A stretch of DNA of 43,896 nt from an uncultured Chryseobacterium sp. (GCF_936933875.1 NZ_CAKZIK010000079.1:1-43896); one strand, 5' to 3'. Counted from the stretch's first letter, positions 32,076-40,312 are shown. Program-made: numbers and translations. Notes: generated by a model from the letters alone, not told the origin.

Positions 32076-33839
32076 ATGAACGTTGTTGAATTTCTAAATG
32101 TAAATGCTGAAAAATATCCTTTGAAACCTGCCATCGGTTTCCGGAAAAATAATGAATGGAAGGAAATCAACTGGAAAACTTTCAGAACTGTTGTTTTTAA
32201 AACAGCCAATGCGCTGAAAAATATTGGAATTGAACCGAATGACAAAGTCGCTGTTTACGCAGATAATTCTGCAGAATGGATTACGTTTGATTTGGCGATT
32301 TTGGCTTTAGGGGCGATTTCCGTACCGATTTATTCTACCAATAATATGGAACAAACGGAATACATCATCAATCATTCCGAATCAAAAGCAATTTTGGTTG
32401 GAGACCAAGACCAATACAATGCGGTGGTTGAAATTATGGACAGAAACCTTTTTCTGAAACATATTATCGCAGCGAAAAAGAAAATTTTCATCAATAAAGA
32501 CAGAAGCGTTTTCTTCGAAGATTTTATAGAAAAACAAAGCGAGAGTTTTGATATTTTCCCTAAAAATGATGAAGATTTGGCGACAGTCATTTACACTTCT
32601 GGAACCACCGGAATTCCAAAAGGTGTAATGTTAACACAGGGAAATTTCAGAATGTGTTTTGATGCCCATTTCGATTTCTTCAAATTCAAAAACTTTGAAA
32701 ACGAACATTCTTTGGCGTTTTTACCATTGAGTCATGTTTTCGAAAGAAGCTGGACTCTATTGTGCCTTAACGCAGGTGCGAAAGTGTCTTTCCTGGATGA
32801 TACCAAATTAATCGCTGCAGCTTTACCTCAGGTAAAACCCACAACGATGTGCGCGGTTCCGAGATTTTGGCAAAAGATTTACGCCGGAGTTTTAGATAAT
32901 GTGAAAAACAGTTCTTCATCAAAGCAGAAAATCTTCAACTGGGCCATAAAAATCGGGGAAGAAATTGCTGAATTGAAAAGAAAAAATCAACCCATTCCTT
33001 TTGGACTAAACGCAAAATATTCTATTGCTAACGGATTGGTTTTCAGTAAAATAAAAAATAAATTGGGCGGAAAATTGTGGTTTATGCCTTGTGGTGGAGC
33101 TTCCATTTCGCCTGAAGTGACGAAGTTTTTTGATGCGATGGGAATCCATATCACTTGTGGTTATGGTTTAACTGAAACTACAGCGACATTGACGGCTTTT
33201 CCGTTCTACAATTACCAGCACGGAACTGCAGGACTTCCTTTGCCCGGAACCGAAATTAAAATCGGCGAAAACGATGAAATCTTGGCAAAAGGAAACGGAA
33301 TTATGACCGGCTATTACAAAAATGCCGAAGAAACCGCCAAAGTTTTCACGGAAGACGGTTGGTTTAAAACAGGCGATGCAGGAAAATTTGATGAGAACGG
33401 AAATTTGGTGATTACGGACAGAATTAAGGATTTAATGAAGACTTCCAACGGAAAATACATTGCTCCTCAGATGATAGAAAATCATTTGTCCAACAACAAC
33501 TACATTAACCAAATTATGGTGGTGGCGGAAGGAAAACCTTTTGTTTCTGCTGTAGTAGTGCCGAATTTCGAGGTTTTAAAAGAAGAACTTGAAAATATTA
33601 ATGTTTCGTTTACAAATTGGAAGGAAGTGGTAAATAACCCTAAAGTTCATGATTTCTACAAAGAAAAAATCGAAACTTTTCAGCATCATTTAAACGGTTT
33701 TGAAAAAGTGAAAAAATTCACGCTTCTTCCGGCAGAATTTGAAATTGCATCAGGAGAAATTACACCAACTTTAAAAATCAAACGAAATATTGTTCTGAAG
33801 AAATACGAAGAACATATTGAGAAAATGTATCAACATTAA
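32076..33839 (+). CDS. Long-chain fatty acid-CoA ligase (AMP-binding enzyme)
   Basis: 587 residues. Adenylation motifs: YTSGTTGIPKGVMLT near 172-186 (P-loop), the AMP-binding GYGLTETTATLT near 360-371 and GWFKTGDAGKFDENGNLVIT near 427-446, followed by DRIKDLMKTSNGKYIAP. It activates a fatty acid to its CoA thioester via an acyl-adenylate. The protein starts with MNVVEFLNVNAEKYPLKPAI, typical of the FadD15-like branch. It ends the hydrolase-epimerase-ligase operon, and repeat B starts 2 bp after its stop codon. Confidence 0.9.
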   Translation: MNVVEFLNVNAEKYPLKPAIGFRKNNEWKEINWKTFRTVVFKTANALKNIGIEPNDKVAVYADNSAEWITFDLAILALGAISVPIYSTNNMEQTEYIINHSESKAILVGDQDQYNAVVEIMDRNLFLKHIIAAKKKIFINKDRSVFFEDFIEKQSESFDIFPKNDEDLATVIYTSGTTGIPKGVMLTQGNFRMCFDAHFDFFKFKNFENEHSLAFLPLSHVFERSWTLLCLNAGAKVSFLDDTKLIAAALPQVKPTTMCAVPRFWQKIYAGVLDNVKNSSSSKQKIFNWAIKIGEEIAELKRKNQPIPFGLNAKYSIANGLVFSKIKNKLGGKLWFMPCGGASISPEVTKFFDAMGIHITCGYGLTETTATLTAFPFYNYQHGTAGLPLPGTEIKIGENDEILAKGNGIMTGYYKNAEETAKVFTEDGWFKTGDAGKFDENGNLVITDRIKDLMKTSNGKYIAPQMIENHLSNNNYINQIMVVAEGKPFVSAVVVPNFEVLKEELENINVSFTNWKEVVNNPKVHDFYKEKIETFQHHLNGFEKVKKFTLLPAEFEIASGEITPTLKIKRNIVLKKYEEHIEKMYQH

Positions 33840-33840
33840 T

Positions 33841-33864
33841 GTAGAGACGCGATTCATCGCGTGT
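33841..33864. repeat. Dispersed palindromic repeat B, copy 2
   Basis: GTAGAGACGCGATTCATCGC followed by GTGT. One base differs from copy 1 (10407-10430), 23.4 kb away; the mismatch is at the hairpin centre, leaving both arms intact. It lies 1 bp after the ligase TAA. Confidence 0.85.
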
Positions 33865-33970
33865 TACGAATTTTAGAGTGCGAAGTTAGAAGGACCAAAA
33901 ACCAATGAAAATCCAAGATTTTCAACTTTTGATAACTTTAAATTAGCATTATTGTCAACTTAATAATTAG

Positions 33971-34000
33971 AAAATCTTTTGTGCCTTTTGTGGTTTTAAA
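33971..34000. repeat. Dispersed repeat D, copy 3
   Basis: AAAATCTTTTGTGCCTTTTG followed by TGGTTTTAAA, directly before the start of the mevalonate-diphosphate decarboxylase gene. It is the reverse complement of the core at 3211, so start codons read out of this repeat (GTG at 33981) are unlikely to be real. Confidence 0.6.
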
Positions 34001-34004
34001 AAAT

Positions 34005-35060
34005 ATGGAAGAACAATTTTTAGGAAATAAAGAATACAGCATATCCAACCAACTCGTTTCTGCAAGTTGCCCAAGCAATATAGCGCTGATTAAATACTGG
34101 GGAAAATACGAAAACCAAATTCCCGCAAATCCGAGTATATCTTATACTTTGAATCACTGCAAAACCAATACTGCAATGGAATTTTTTGCAGATGAGCCAT
34201 TTGCAGTTCAAACTTTTTTGGCCGGGAATGAAGAAGTAAAATTCGCTGAAAAAATAGAAAAGTATTTCAAAAATATCGAACAGTATCTTCCTTGGATTTT
34301 AAAAGGAAAATATATCATCAAAACAGAAAATACTTTTCCACACAGTTCGGGTATTGCAAGTTCGGCTTCCGGTTTTGGTGCTATTGCAAAATGTCTGATG
34401 AATCTGGATGAGCAGTTTTCCGGGAAATCTGATGAAAATTTCAGATTGAAGAAAGCAAGTTTCCTTTCGCGTTTAGGAAGTGGTTCTGCGTGCAGAAGTC
34501 TGTACAACGGTTTGGTTGTTTGGGGAAAAACCGAGGTTGTTCAGGAAAGCTCAGATTTGTATGCAGTACCTTATTCTAACGAAGAAATTCATCCGATTTT
34601 CAGAGATTTTAATGATTGGGTTTTATTGATTCATGAAGGACAAAAGTCCGTAAGTTCTACAGTTGGTCATGGTTTGATGAACACAAATCCTTACGCCGAA
34701 AGACGTTTCAAGGAAGCGCACGAGAATTTTGAAACGCTTCGTGACATCCTTAAATCTGGAGATATGAAAGGTTTTATCAAATTGGTGGAACACGAAGCCT
34801 TAACGCTTCACGCGATGATGATGATGAGCGAACCTGCCTTTATTTTGATGAAAACCGGAACAATGGAAGTCATCAACAAAATCTGGAAATTCCGTGAGGA
34901 AACCGGTTTGGCCTTGTTCTTCACTTTAGATGCGGGAGCAAATGTTCACCTGTTATTTCCAAACGATAAAGACACCGAAAAAATTACAGATTTTATTACT
35001 TCTGAATTGCTGCAGCATACGCAAAATGGAGGAGTGGTGAAGGATGAGATGAGGTTTTAG
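34005..35060 (+). CDS. mvaD: Diphosphomevalonate decarboxylase family protein (GHMP kinase fold)
   Basis: 351 residues from the ATG at 34005; the frame extends to a GTG at 33981 that lies inside repeat D and is rejected. Motifs: CPSNIALIKYWGKYENQIPA near the N-terminus, PHSSGIASSASGFGAIAKCL (the GHMP ATP-binding loop), LGSGSACRSLYNGLVVWGK and FFTLDAGANVHLLFP near the C-terminus. It decarboxylates mevalonate diphosphate to isopentenyl diphosphate in the mevalonate pathway, the isoprenoid route used in Flavobacteriia. A mevalonate-3,5-bisphosphate decarboxylase relative is possible, but the motifs fit the classic enzyme. Confidence 0.9.
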   Translation: MEEQFLGNKEYSISNQLVSASCPSNIALIKYWGKYENQIPANPSISYTLNHCKTNTAMEFFADEPFAVQTFLAGNEEVKFAEKIEKYFKNIEQYLPWILKGKYIIKTENTFPHSSGIASSASGFGAIAKCLMNLDEQFSGKSDENFRLKKASFLSRLGSGSACRSLYNGLVVWGKTEVVQESSDLYAVPYSNEEIHPIFRDFNDWVLLIHEGQKSVSSTVGHGLMNTNPYAERRFKEAHENFETLRDILKSGDMKGFIKLVEHEALTLHAMMMMSEPAFILMKTGTMEVINKIWKFREETGLALFFTLDAGANVHLLFPNDKDTEKITDFITSELLQHTQNGGVVKDEMRF

Positions 35061-35120
35061 GATAGTCAGTTTGTCAATAGAGAGTGGTCCATTTTTTTTC
35101 GAAATAATAAACACCTAGGT

Positions 35121-35139
35121 TGTCATTCCGTAGGAATCT
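35121..35139 (+). repeat. Family A repeat, left of the GIY-YIG gene
   Basis: TGTCATTCCGTAGGAATCT, 19 bp before the start codon of the GIY-YIG gene. ATTCC-GTA-GGAAT is an internal 5-bp palindrome. The same arm recurs at 35502-35520 and, inverted, at 35560-35578. Confidence 0.8.
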
Positions 35140-35157
35140 AAACATTTGTAAAATAGA

Positions 35158-35478
35158 ATGATTGAATATACAGAAGGAATCTATAGTTTTTACGTTTATA
35201 TTCTTACCAACAAGAGTAAAAAAGTTTTATATACTGGTGTTACAAATAATCTTCAACAAAGGTTAAAGCAGCATGTTGAAAAGTTTAACCCGGAAAGTTT
35301 TACTTCAAAATATAATGTCCATTTTTTGATTTACTACGAGAAATTTGGATGGATTCAGGAGGCAATTCAGCGGGAAAAAGAAATTAAAAATCTTTCTCGA
35401 ATAAAGAAATTAAATTTGATTAGAGATTTTAATCCTAATATGGAATTTTTAAATAATCTTTTTGAAGATGCTGTTTAA
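35158..35478 (+). CDS. GIY-YIG nuclease family protein (short, YhbQ/UPF0213-like)
   Basis: 106 residues. The two conserved strands FYVYILTN (11-18) and LYTGVTNN (24-31) are the GIY...YIG pair, followed by the arginine of LQQRLKQH (R35) and the catalytic glutamate region QREKEIK (71-77). Single-domain proteins of this size are widespread in Bacteroidota and of unknown function; related folds act in UvrC and in homing endonucleases. The gene is complete and bracketed by palindromic repeats (35121, 35502 and the inverted 35560), which raises the question whether nuclease and repeats form a mobile or maintenance unit. Confidence 0.85.
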   Translation: MIEYTEGIYSFYVYILTNKSKKVLYTGVTNNLQQRLKQHVEKFNPESFTSKYNVHFLIYYEKFGWIQEAIQREKEIKNLSRIKKLNLIRDFNPNMEFLNNLFEDAV

Positions 35479-35499
35479 CATAGAAATAAAACTATACAG

Positions 35500-35580
35500 T
35501 TTGTCATTCCGAAGGAATCTCAACGAATTTTTTGATAAAACAATTGCAACTTTTGATTTAGATTCCTACGGAATGACAAA
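35500..35580. repeat. Family A repeat pair: 81-bp inverted repeat after the GIY-YIG gene
   Basis: Left arm TGTCATTCCGAAGGAATCT (35502-35520), right arm AGATTCCTACGGAATGACA (35560-35578). With the outer TT and AA the arms are 21 bp with one mismatch; the centre of about 39 bp is AT-rich. The left arm also repeats in direct orientation at 35121-35139. The whole is a small inverted-repeat element without a gene of its own. Confidence 0.9.
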
Positions 35581-35609
35581 GTCTCTGTTGATTTTTAATA
35601 TTTGAAATA

Positions 35610-35987
35610 ATGCAAATCCACCACATCGCCATTATCTGCTCCAAATATGAGGTTTCCAAAAAATTCTACACTGAAGTTTTGGGACTGAATATTTTGCGTG
35701 AAGTTTATCGTGAAGAAAGACAATCTTACAAACTCGATTTGGCGATTGGCGAACATTATATAATTGAATTATTTTCTTTTCCAAATCCTCCGGAAAGACC
35801 ATCACGACCGGAAAGTTGTGGTTTGAGGCATTTGGCTTTCTCAATAGATAATGTTGAAGAAAAAAGAAATGAACTCATCTCAAAAGGCTTGGATTGCGAA
35901 GAAATTCGCATTGACGAATTCACGGATAAAAAATTCTTTTTCACTTCCGACCCGGATGATTTACCACTGGAATTTTACGAACTTTAA
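35610..35987 (+). CDS. VOC family protein (glyoxalase-like, YaeR/SMU1112c type)
   Basis: 125 residues in two beta-alpha-beta-beta-beta modules: HHIAIICSKYEVSKKFYTEVLG, then HLAFSIDNVEEKRNELISKG. H5, the glutamate in ELFSFPNPP and the H near HLAF are in the positions of the metal ligands, with the last in PLEFYEL. Members bind a divalent metal and act on small electrophiles or antibiotics; the substrate here is unknown. It is 3 bp upstream of the DUF1543 gene. Confidence 0.85.
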   Translation: MQIHHIAIICSKYEVSKKFYTEVLGLNILREVYREERQSYKLDLAIGEHYIIELFSFPNPPERPSRPESCGLRHLAFSIDNVEEKRNELISKGLDCEEIRIDEFTDKKFFFTSDPDDLPLEFYEL

Positions 35988-35990
35988 ACC

Positions 35991-36539
35991 ATGAAATTAT
36001 TTTACATCATTCTCGGCTGCACACCAAAAGGCCGAAACATCGAACAGCACGACGTTTTTTTCGGTATTGCAGAAACGCTGAAAGATTTGGTTCCTGCGAT
36101 GAAAAACTTCTGGCCCGAAGCGGAAGGGAAAATTCATATCGACTGTTATCAGGAAGTGAAATTTGCCGATGGTTACGAGGTAAAGATTGTTGAAAAGAAA
36201 TCGGAAGCAAACGAAAATCAACTGTTTTTCATCAATTTAGGAGGCTATAAACCCGGATTTTTTGAAGAATTTCATGAGCAGCATTTGATGGTGGGAAAAT
36301 CAATGGGAGACGTGGTAAAACGTGTGAAAAAAACCGAATTTTACAAAACAATGGGCTTCAAAAACGCTGTAAGCCATATCGATGATAAACACGGTGTTGA
36401 TATTGACGATATTTTTGCGATAAGTGATATTTTGCCGGAAGAAATGAAGAAAAAATATTCTATTATTTTGGAGAAATCTAAAATGGAAAATCAACAAAAC
36501 CCGATGGAAATTGGCTATTTAAAAATCGATAAAATTTAG
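35991..36539 (+). CDS. DUF1543 domain protein
   Basis: 182 residues. MKLFYIILGCTPKGRNIEQHDVFF at the start and the repeat-like second half (NQLFFINLGGYKPGFFEEFHE) are the two DUF1543 units (PF07566). Function unknown. It follows the VOC gene after 3 bp and is followed after 2 bp by the NTF2-like gene region. Confidence 0.85.
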   Translation: MKLFYIILGCTPKGRNIEQHDVFFGIAETLKDLVPAMKNFWPEAEGKIHIDCYQEVKFADGYEVKIVEKKSEANENQLFFINLGGYKPGFFEEFHEQHLMVGKSMGDVVKRVKKTEFYKTMGFKNAVSHIDDKHGVDIDDIFAISDILPEEMKKKYSIILEKSKMENQQNPMEIGYLKIDKI

Positions 36540-36618
36540 AAATGAAAAATCCGCTTTTACTTTCGCTCAAAATGACAAAGAACAAATTAAAAAAACAGTT
36601 GAAAACTTTTTCACAGCG

Positions 36619-36948
36619 ATGAAAAATGCTGATGACAATGCTTTGAAAAATACTTTTTCAGAAACTGTTGTTTTTCAAACCATTGCGAAAGATGGAACGG
36701 TAAAAACGGAAGATGCGCAAAAATTTGCTGAAGGAATATCAAAATATGCAAAAGGCGATTTGGATGAGCAGATTACAATCATAAAAATCCTTACCGATGG
36801 ACAATTAGCCTCCGTTTGGATGGATTATCAATTTGTTTTAAAAGGAAAAGTGTCGCATTGTGGAGTGAACAGTTTTCAGCTTGTTAAACAAAACAGTATT
36901 TGGAAAATTCAGTACATTATTGATACACGCAAAAAGTGTAAAAACTAA
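36619..36948 (+). CDS. NTF2-like protein, N-terminally damaged (probable lost signal peptide)
   Basis: 109 residues from the first ATG in frame; an NTF2-like/SnoaL fold (DNALKNTFSETVVFQTI, ITIIKILTDGQLASVWMDYQF, CGVNSFQLVKQNSIWKIQYI) that ends IIDTRKKCKN. The frame is open further upstream and encodes SAFTFAQNDKEQIKKTVENF, exactly the mature start of a secreted NTF2 protein after its signal-peptide end, but contains no ATG, GTG or TTG. An ATG at 36542 in another frame reads MKNPLLLSLKMTKNK and stops at 36622, overlapping 36619 as ATGA. So the hydrophobic core seems deleted, with a frame change. Translation may persist by coupling from that 26-codon leader. Four bases of overlap with the convergent EEP gene. 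Confidence 0.65.
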   Translation: MKNADDNALKNTFSETVVFQTIAKDGTVKTEDAQKFAEGISKYAKGDLDEQITIIKILTDGQLASVWMDYQFVLKGKVSHCGVNSFQLVKQNSIWKIQYIIDTRKKCKN

Positions 36949-38033
36949 TCCTGCTTCACAAACTCCCCACGATTGTCAGTTTCTTCTTGTATGCCTTCTT
37001 CAATGAGTTCTTCTACTTCTTCGGCTTCTTCCTCGGAAAGTGTTTTTACTTCTTCTTCCTGCTTTTCGTCCTCAAAATCAAGATGAAACTCGCATAAAAT
37101 CGGGAAATGGTCGGAACCGATATTTTCTAAAGTGTCCAATTTTTCAATAAAAATTTCCGGACTGTGAAACAATAAATCCAGCGGAACACGAAAAAACCAG
37201 TACTTGGCGTGAAAAGTAGCCAAAATCCCACGACCAACTCTTGCATCAATCAATTCACTCGTTTTCCGGAACAGAATAGACGTATCGCTCCAAGCAACCG
37301 TATTGAAATCGCCAATGACTAAACTCGGAATTTTCGTTTCGTTAATTTTCTTCGCAATGCTCAGCAAATCGCCGTCCCGTTCTTTGGAAGTGGTTTCTTC
37401 CGTCGGACTTGGCGGTGGCGGATGCACTGCAAAAATTTGGTAAAATTTTCCCGCTTTTGTTTTGAAAATAGCTTCAATACTGGGTAAATCGTCTGCAACA
37501 AAATAATGCGTCTGCACTTTTTCAAAAGGAATTTTCGAGTAGAAATGCATTCCGTAGGTGTTTTCCAAAGTCACTTTTTCGGTGTAAGGATAATCGATTT
37601 CAAAGATTTGGTTGGCATGTTCCCAATCTTTATTGCTTTCAATGGTGATGAAACAGTCGGGATTGTATTTTTTGATTAAATTTTCAAAACTTTTGTAATC
37701 TTTATTGAATTGATAGACATTCACAGAAATCACTTTGATGGTTTCCGAAGAATTTTTCGTGCGTTGCGAACGTTTTTTCTTGTAAAATTTCGTGTAACGA
37801 ATCAGAATGTAAACGTGATAAATCGCCAGTAAAACCTGAGATGCATTAATCAGCCAAAACCAAAAATTTTTCTCAACAAAAATGAAACTTAATACTAATG
37901 CAAGAACCTGAAGTATAAGAATTTGCATCTTCATAAATTCCGGAACACGGAAAATCCAGTGTTGGTTTTTATAAAACGGCAAAACACTCAAAATAATCAG
38001 TAAAATTGAGAAAATGTTTAAAAAAAGTTCCAT
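36945..38033 (-). CDS. Membrane-anchored endonuclease/exonuclease/phosphatase (EEP) protein
   Basis: 362 residues. Three hydrophobic segments at the N-terminus (about 5-22, 33-52 and 58-80), then an EEP domain from about 102: ISVNVYQFNKDYKSFENLIKK, CFITIESNKDW (catalytic Glu), VIGDFNTVAWS (DFN motif) and IGSDHFPILCEF (SDH motif, catalytic Asp and His). The last 45 residues are strongly acidic (EEEVKTLSEEEAEEVEELIEE). Such membrane-tethered EEP proteins are common in Flavobacteriia; they could act on a phosphodiester in the periplasm, but the substrate is unknown. It overlaps the NTF2-like gene by 4 bp. Confidence 0.87.
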   Translation of the reverse strand: MELFLNIFSILLIILSVLPFYKNQHWIFRVPEFMKMQILILQVLALVLSFIFVEKNFWFWLINASQVLLAIYHVYILIRYTKFYKKKRSQRTKNSSETIKVISVNVYQFNKDYKSFENLIKKYNPDCFITIESNKDWEHANQIFEIDYPYTEKVTLENTYGMHFYSKIPFEKVQTHYFVADDLPSIEAIFKTKAGKFYQIFAVHPPPPSPTEETTSKERDGDLLSIAKKINETKIPSLVIGDFNTVAWSDTSILFRKTSELIDARVGRGILATFHAKYWFFRVPLDLLFHSPEIFIEKLDTLENIGSDHFPILCEFHLDFEDEKQEEEVKTLSEEEAEEVEELIEEGIQEETDNRGEFVKQD

Positions 38034-38144
38034 AGTTTATAATTGCAAAGGACGTTTAAAAATCGCGAAACACATTATAATTTTTAAAATATATTTTATA
38101 GGATATTGATGAACAATGGTTTTGTATTTGCGGTTTTGCTTTTG

Positions 38145-38152
38145 TATTTTTG
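38145..38152 (+). promoter_or_regulatory. Candidate -7 box upstream of purK
   Basis: TATTTTTG followed by CG, about 78 bp before the purK ATG; TTTG at 38121-38124 is 20 bp upstream. Between this box and the gene lies a stretch (38163-38218) of worn dispersed repeat text with AAATCTGCGG and GCTTCGCTTCAATCGCAATG. Confidence 0.45.
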
Positions 38153-38162
38153 CGAGGAATAA

Positions 38163-38218
38163 ATCTTAAATCTGCGGTTTTTAGAAACGGATGGCTTCGC
38201 TTCAATCGCAATGACTAA
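38163..38218. repeat. Dispersed repeat text before purK
   Basis: AAATCTTAAATCTGCGG and ATGGCTTCGCTTCAATCGCAATGAC. The AATCTGCGG phrase recurs at 39390-39404 after purK. Phrases of this kind are scattered through flavobacterial intergenic regions; assignment to named families is not possible here. Confidence 0.4.
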
Positions 38219-38229
38219 TAAAAAATCAA

Positions 38230-39336
38230 ATGAAAATCGGAATTCTCGGAGGCGGACAATTGGGAAGAATGCTCATTCAAAATGCATTATCATATGATGA
38301 CGAATGGTTTACACTCGACCCGGCGAAAGATGCGCCCTGTTCCGGAATTTCTCATTTTTCCAATGGAAGTTTCAACGATTTTGATACAGTTTTCGATTTC
38401 GGAAAAGGGAAAGATGTCGTTTCTATAGAAATTGAACATGTGAACGTTGATGCGCTTTTCGAACTTCAGGAAAACGGAATTAAAGTCATCCCAAGTCCGG
38501 AAATTATCAAAACCATTCAGCAAAAAATTCTGCAGAAAGAATTTTACAAAAAAAACGACATTCCGAGTCCTGAATTTCAAGTCATTCAAAAAAAATCGGA
38601 GGCGACGTTCGCCTTGCCTTTCGTGCAGAAAATGAACAAAGGAGGTTACGACGGAAAAGGCGTTCAGGTTATCAAAACAGAAGAAGATTTGCCGAATTTA
38701 TGGGATGTTCCGTCGGTTTTGGAATCTTTAGTTGATATTGATAAAGAACTTTCCATCATCGTTGCTAAAAACGAAAACGGAGAAATTAAAACTTTTCCTG
38801 TCACTGAAATGGTTGCAGACCCGAAATTGAATTTACTTGATTTCAATATCTGTCCGGCTGAAATTTCAGAAGATATTCAGCATCAGATTGATGAAATTGC
38901 ACAAAAATTTATCGAAGCAGCCAATTCTCCCGGACTTTTTGCAATTGAATTATTCCTCGATAAAAAAGGAAAAATTTGGGTGAATGAAACCGCGCCAAGG
39001 TTGCATAATTCTGGTCATCAAACGCAGGAAGGAAACGCCAATTCGCAGTTTGAACAGATGTATCGAGTTCTGAAAAATCTTCCGTTGGGAGACACTGACA
39101 ATTTCGGCTTTTCAGGAATGCTGAATATGGTAGGTGAAGAAAATTTTTCTGGGAAAGTAAAATACGAAGGTTTGGATGAGGTTTTGAGATTACCAAAAAC
39201 CTACGTCCATCTCTACGGAAAAACCGAAACTAAACCCGGCCGAAAAATGGGACACATCAATGTTTTGGCAGATTCGAGAGAAGAATTAATGGAGAAATTG
39301 GTTCACATTAAATCTTTAGTAAAAGTTATTTCTTAA
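38230..39336 (+). CDS. purK: 5-(carboxyamino)imidazole ribonucleotide synthase
   Basis: 368 residues of ATP-grasp architecture: GILGGGQLGRML at the N-terminus (dinucleotide-like loop), then PFVQKMNKGGYDGKGVQVIK (ATP-grasp lysine loop) and the metal-binding IELFLDKKGKIWVNETAPRLHNSGHQT. It carboxylates aminoimidazole ribonucleotide with bicarbonate and ATP. In many bacteria purK and purE are adjacent; here they are separated by 1.7 kb that holds an oppositely oriented exporter and an MFS gene relic. A short run of repeat-like sequence follows its stop codon. Confidence 0.94.
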   Translation: MKIGILGGGQLGRMLIQNALSYDDEWFTLDPAKDAPCSGISHFSNGSFNDFDTVFDFGKGKDVVSIEIEHVNVDALFELQENGIKVIPSPEIIKTIQQKILQKEFYKKNDIPSPEFQVIQKKSEATFALPFVQKMNKGGYDGKGVQVIKTEEDLPNLWDVPSVLESLVDIDKELSIIVAKNENGEIKTFPVTEMVADPKLNLLDFNICPAEISEDIQHQIDEIAQKFIEAANSPGLFAIELFLDKKGKIWVNETAPRLHNSGHQTQEGNANSQFEQMYRVLKNLPLGDTDNFGFSGMLNMVGEENFSGKVKYEGLDEVLRLPKTYVHLYGKTETKPGRKMGHINVLADSREELMEKLVHIKSLVKVIS

Positions 39337-39340
39337 ACAC

Positions 39341-39412
39341 GGAGACACAGAGTTTTAAACAGAGGACACTACGAGTGAGTTAATCTGCTAAATCTGCGGA
39401 ATCTGCGAGAGA
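39341..39412. repeat. Dispersed repeat text after purK
   Basis: CACGGAGACACAGAGTTTT and GCTAAATCTGCGGAATCTGCG, with AATCTGCG twice. The same AATCTGCGG phrase is found before purK (38170). It lies in the convergent gap between purK and the DMT exporter. Confidence 0.4.
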
Positions 39413-40312
39413 TTAAGCCTTCCTCCTCAACATTCCCGGTTTGTAGTTCGTGATAAAAACACCGGTAATAATCAAAATGGTAGCGAAAATAAACGCCGCC
39501 GAAATTTTTTCATCCAAAACCAGCCAACCTAGAGTAATTGCAATAATCGTATTCACATAAGAAAGGTAGGAAAGCTGTGTAGGCGAAATCTTTTTCAAGG
39601 CAAAGTGAAATGCAAAATACGCCGCAATCGAACCAAAAACCGCTAGATAAACCATTGCCAGAATACTTCTTAATGTCCAGTTTTCAACGGAAGTGTGTTC
39701 CGAAAATAAAAATCCGAAAATAATTTGAATCACCGCTGCAAAAGAGAACTGATAAAATAAATTCAACGTAATATTTTGATGCTGAAGATTCAGTTTTTTG
39801 GTGTAAACCGAACCTGCAGCCCAACCCGAAATCGCGATGAAAATAAAAATTACGCCCATTCTGTAATCGGGGTTCAGCAAATCCTGCAATCCATCTTTGA
39901 AAATCAAAACTATACCTGAAAATCCAAGAAGAATTCCAATAAGAGATCTAAAACTGAATTTTTGTAGTCCTACAAAAATACTTCCGATGAAAACCAAAAG
40001 TGGGGAAGTGGCACTAATCAGCGAAGCCAAACTGCTCGATAAATGTTCTTCAGCAACCGTTGTCATTCCGTTCGCAACAATCAGCATCAATATCGAAAAG
40101 ATAATCTGAATTCTGAAATTTTTCCAGCCAATCCATTTCAACTGTCCGGAAAATGCCAAAATAATCAAAAGCAAAGCCGCTGCAATTAACTGACGAATTC
40201 CTGCAACAAACCAAGCCGGAATGCTTTCTACCGCAATTCTAATGCCCAGAAAGGTCGTTCCCCAAACAATGGCAACGGTGAGGATGGCAAAAATCAGTTT
40301 AGCGTCTTTCAT
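39413..40312 (-). CDS. DMT (EamA) family transporter
   Basis: 299 residues with ten hydrophobic segments in two EamA repeats: the first starts LIFAILTVAIVWGTTFLGIRIAVE, the second GVIFIFIAISGWAAGSVYTKK. It ends with the positively charged tail FITNYKPGMLRRKA. Probably exports a small metabolite; the substrate is unknown. Its start overlaps the stop of the MFS relic by 14 bp (40299-40312), which would be tight coupling if the relic were once expressed. Confidence 0.88.
   Translation of the reverse strand: MKDAKLIFAILTVAIVWGTTFLGIRIAVESIPAWFVAGIRQLIAAALLLIILAFSGQLKWIGWKNFRIQIIFSILMLIVANGMTTVAEEHLSSSLASLISATSPLLVFIGSIFVGLQKFSFRSLIGILLGFSGIVLIFKDGLQDLLNPDYRMGVIFIFIAISGWAAGSVYTKKLNLQHQNITLNLFYQFSFAAVIQIIFGFLFSEHTSVENWTLRSILAMVYLAVFGSIAAYFAFHFALKKISPTQLSYLSYVNTIIAITLGWLVLDEKISAAFIFATILIITGVFITNYKPGMLRRKA

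Noticed and set aside
33981..34004. Upstream GTG start for mvaD
   Set aside because: It lies inside dispersed repeat D; the ATG at 34005 gives the usual N-terminus.
35119..35580. GIY-YIG with flanking repeats as a classical insertion sequence
   Set aside because: No transposase motif and no target-site duplication; the repeats are not terminal inverted repeats around the gene (the left copy is direct, and the inverted pair lies entirely downstream).
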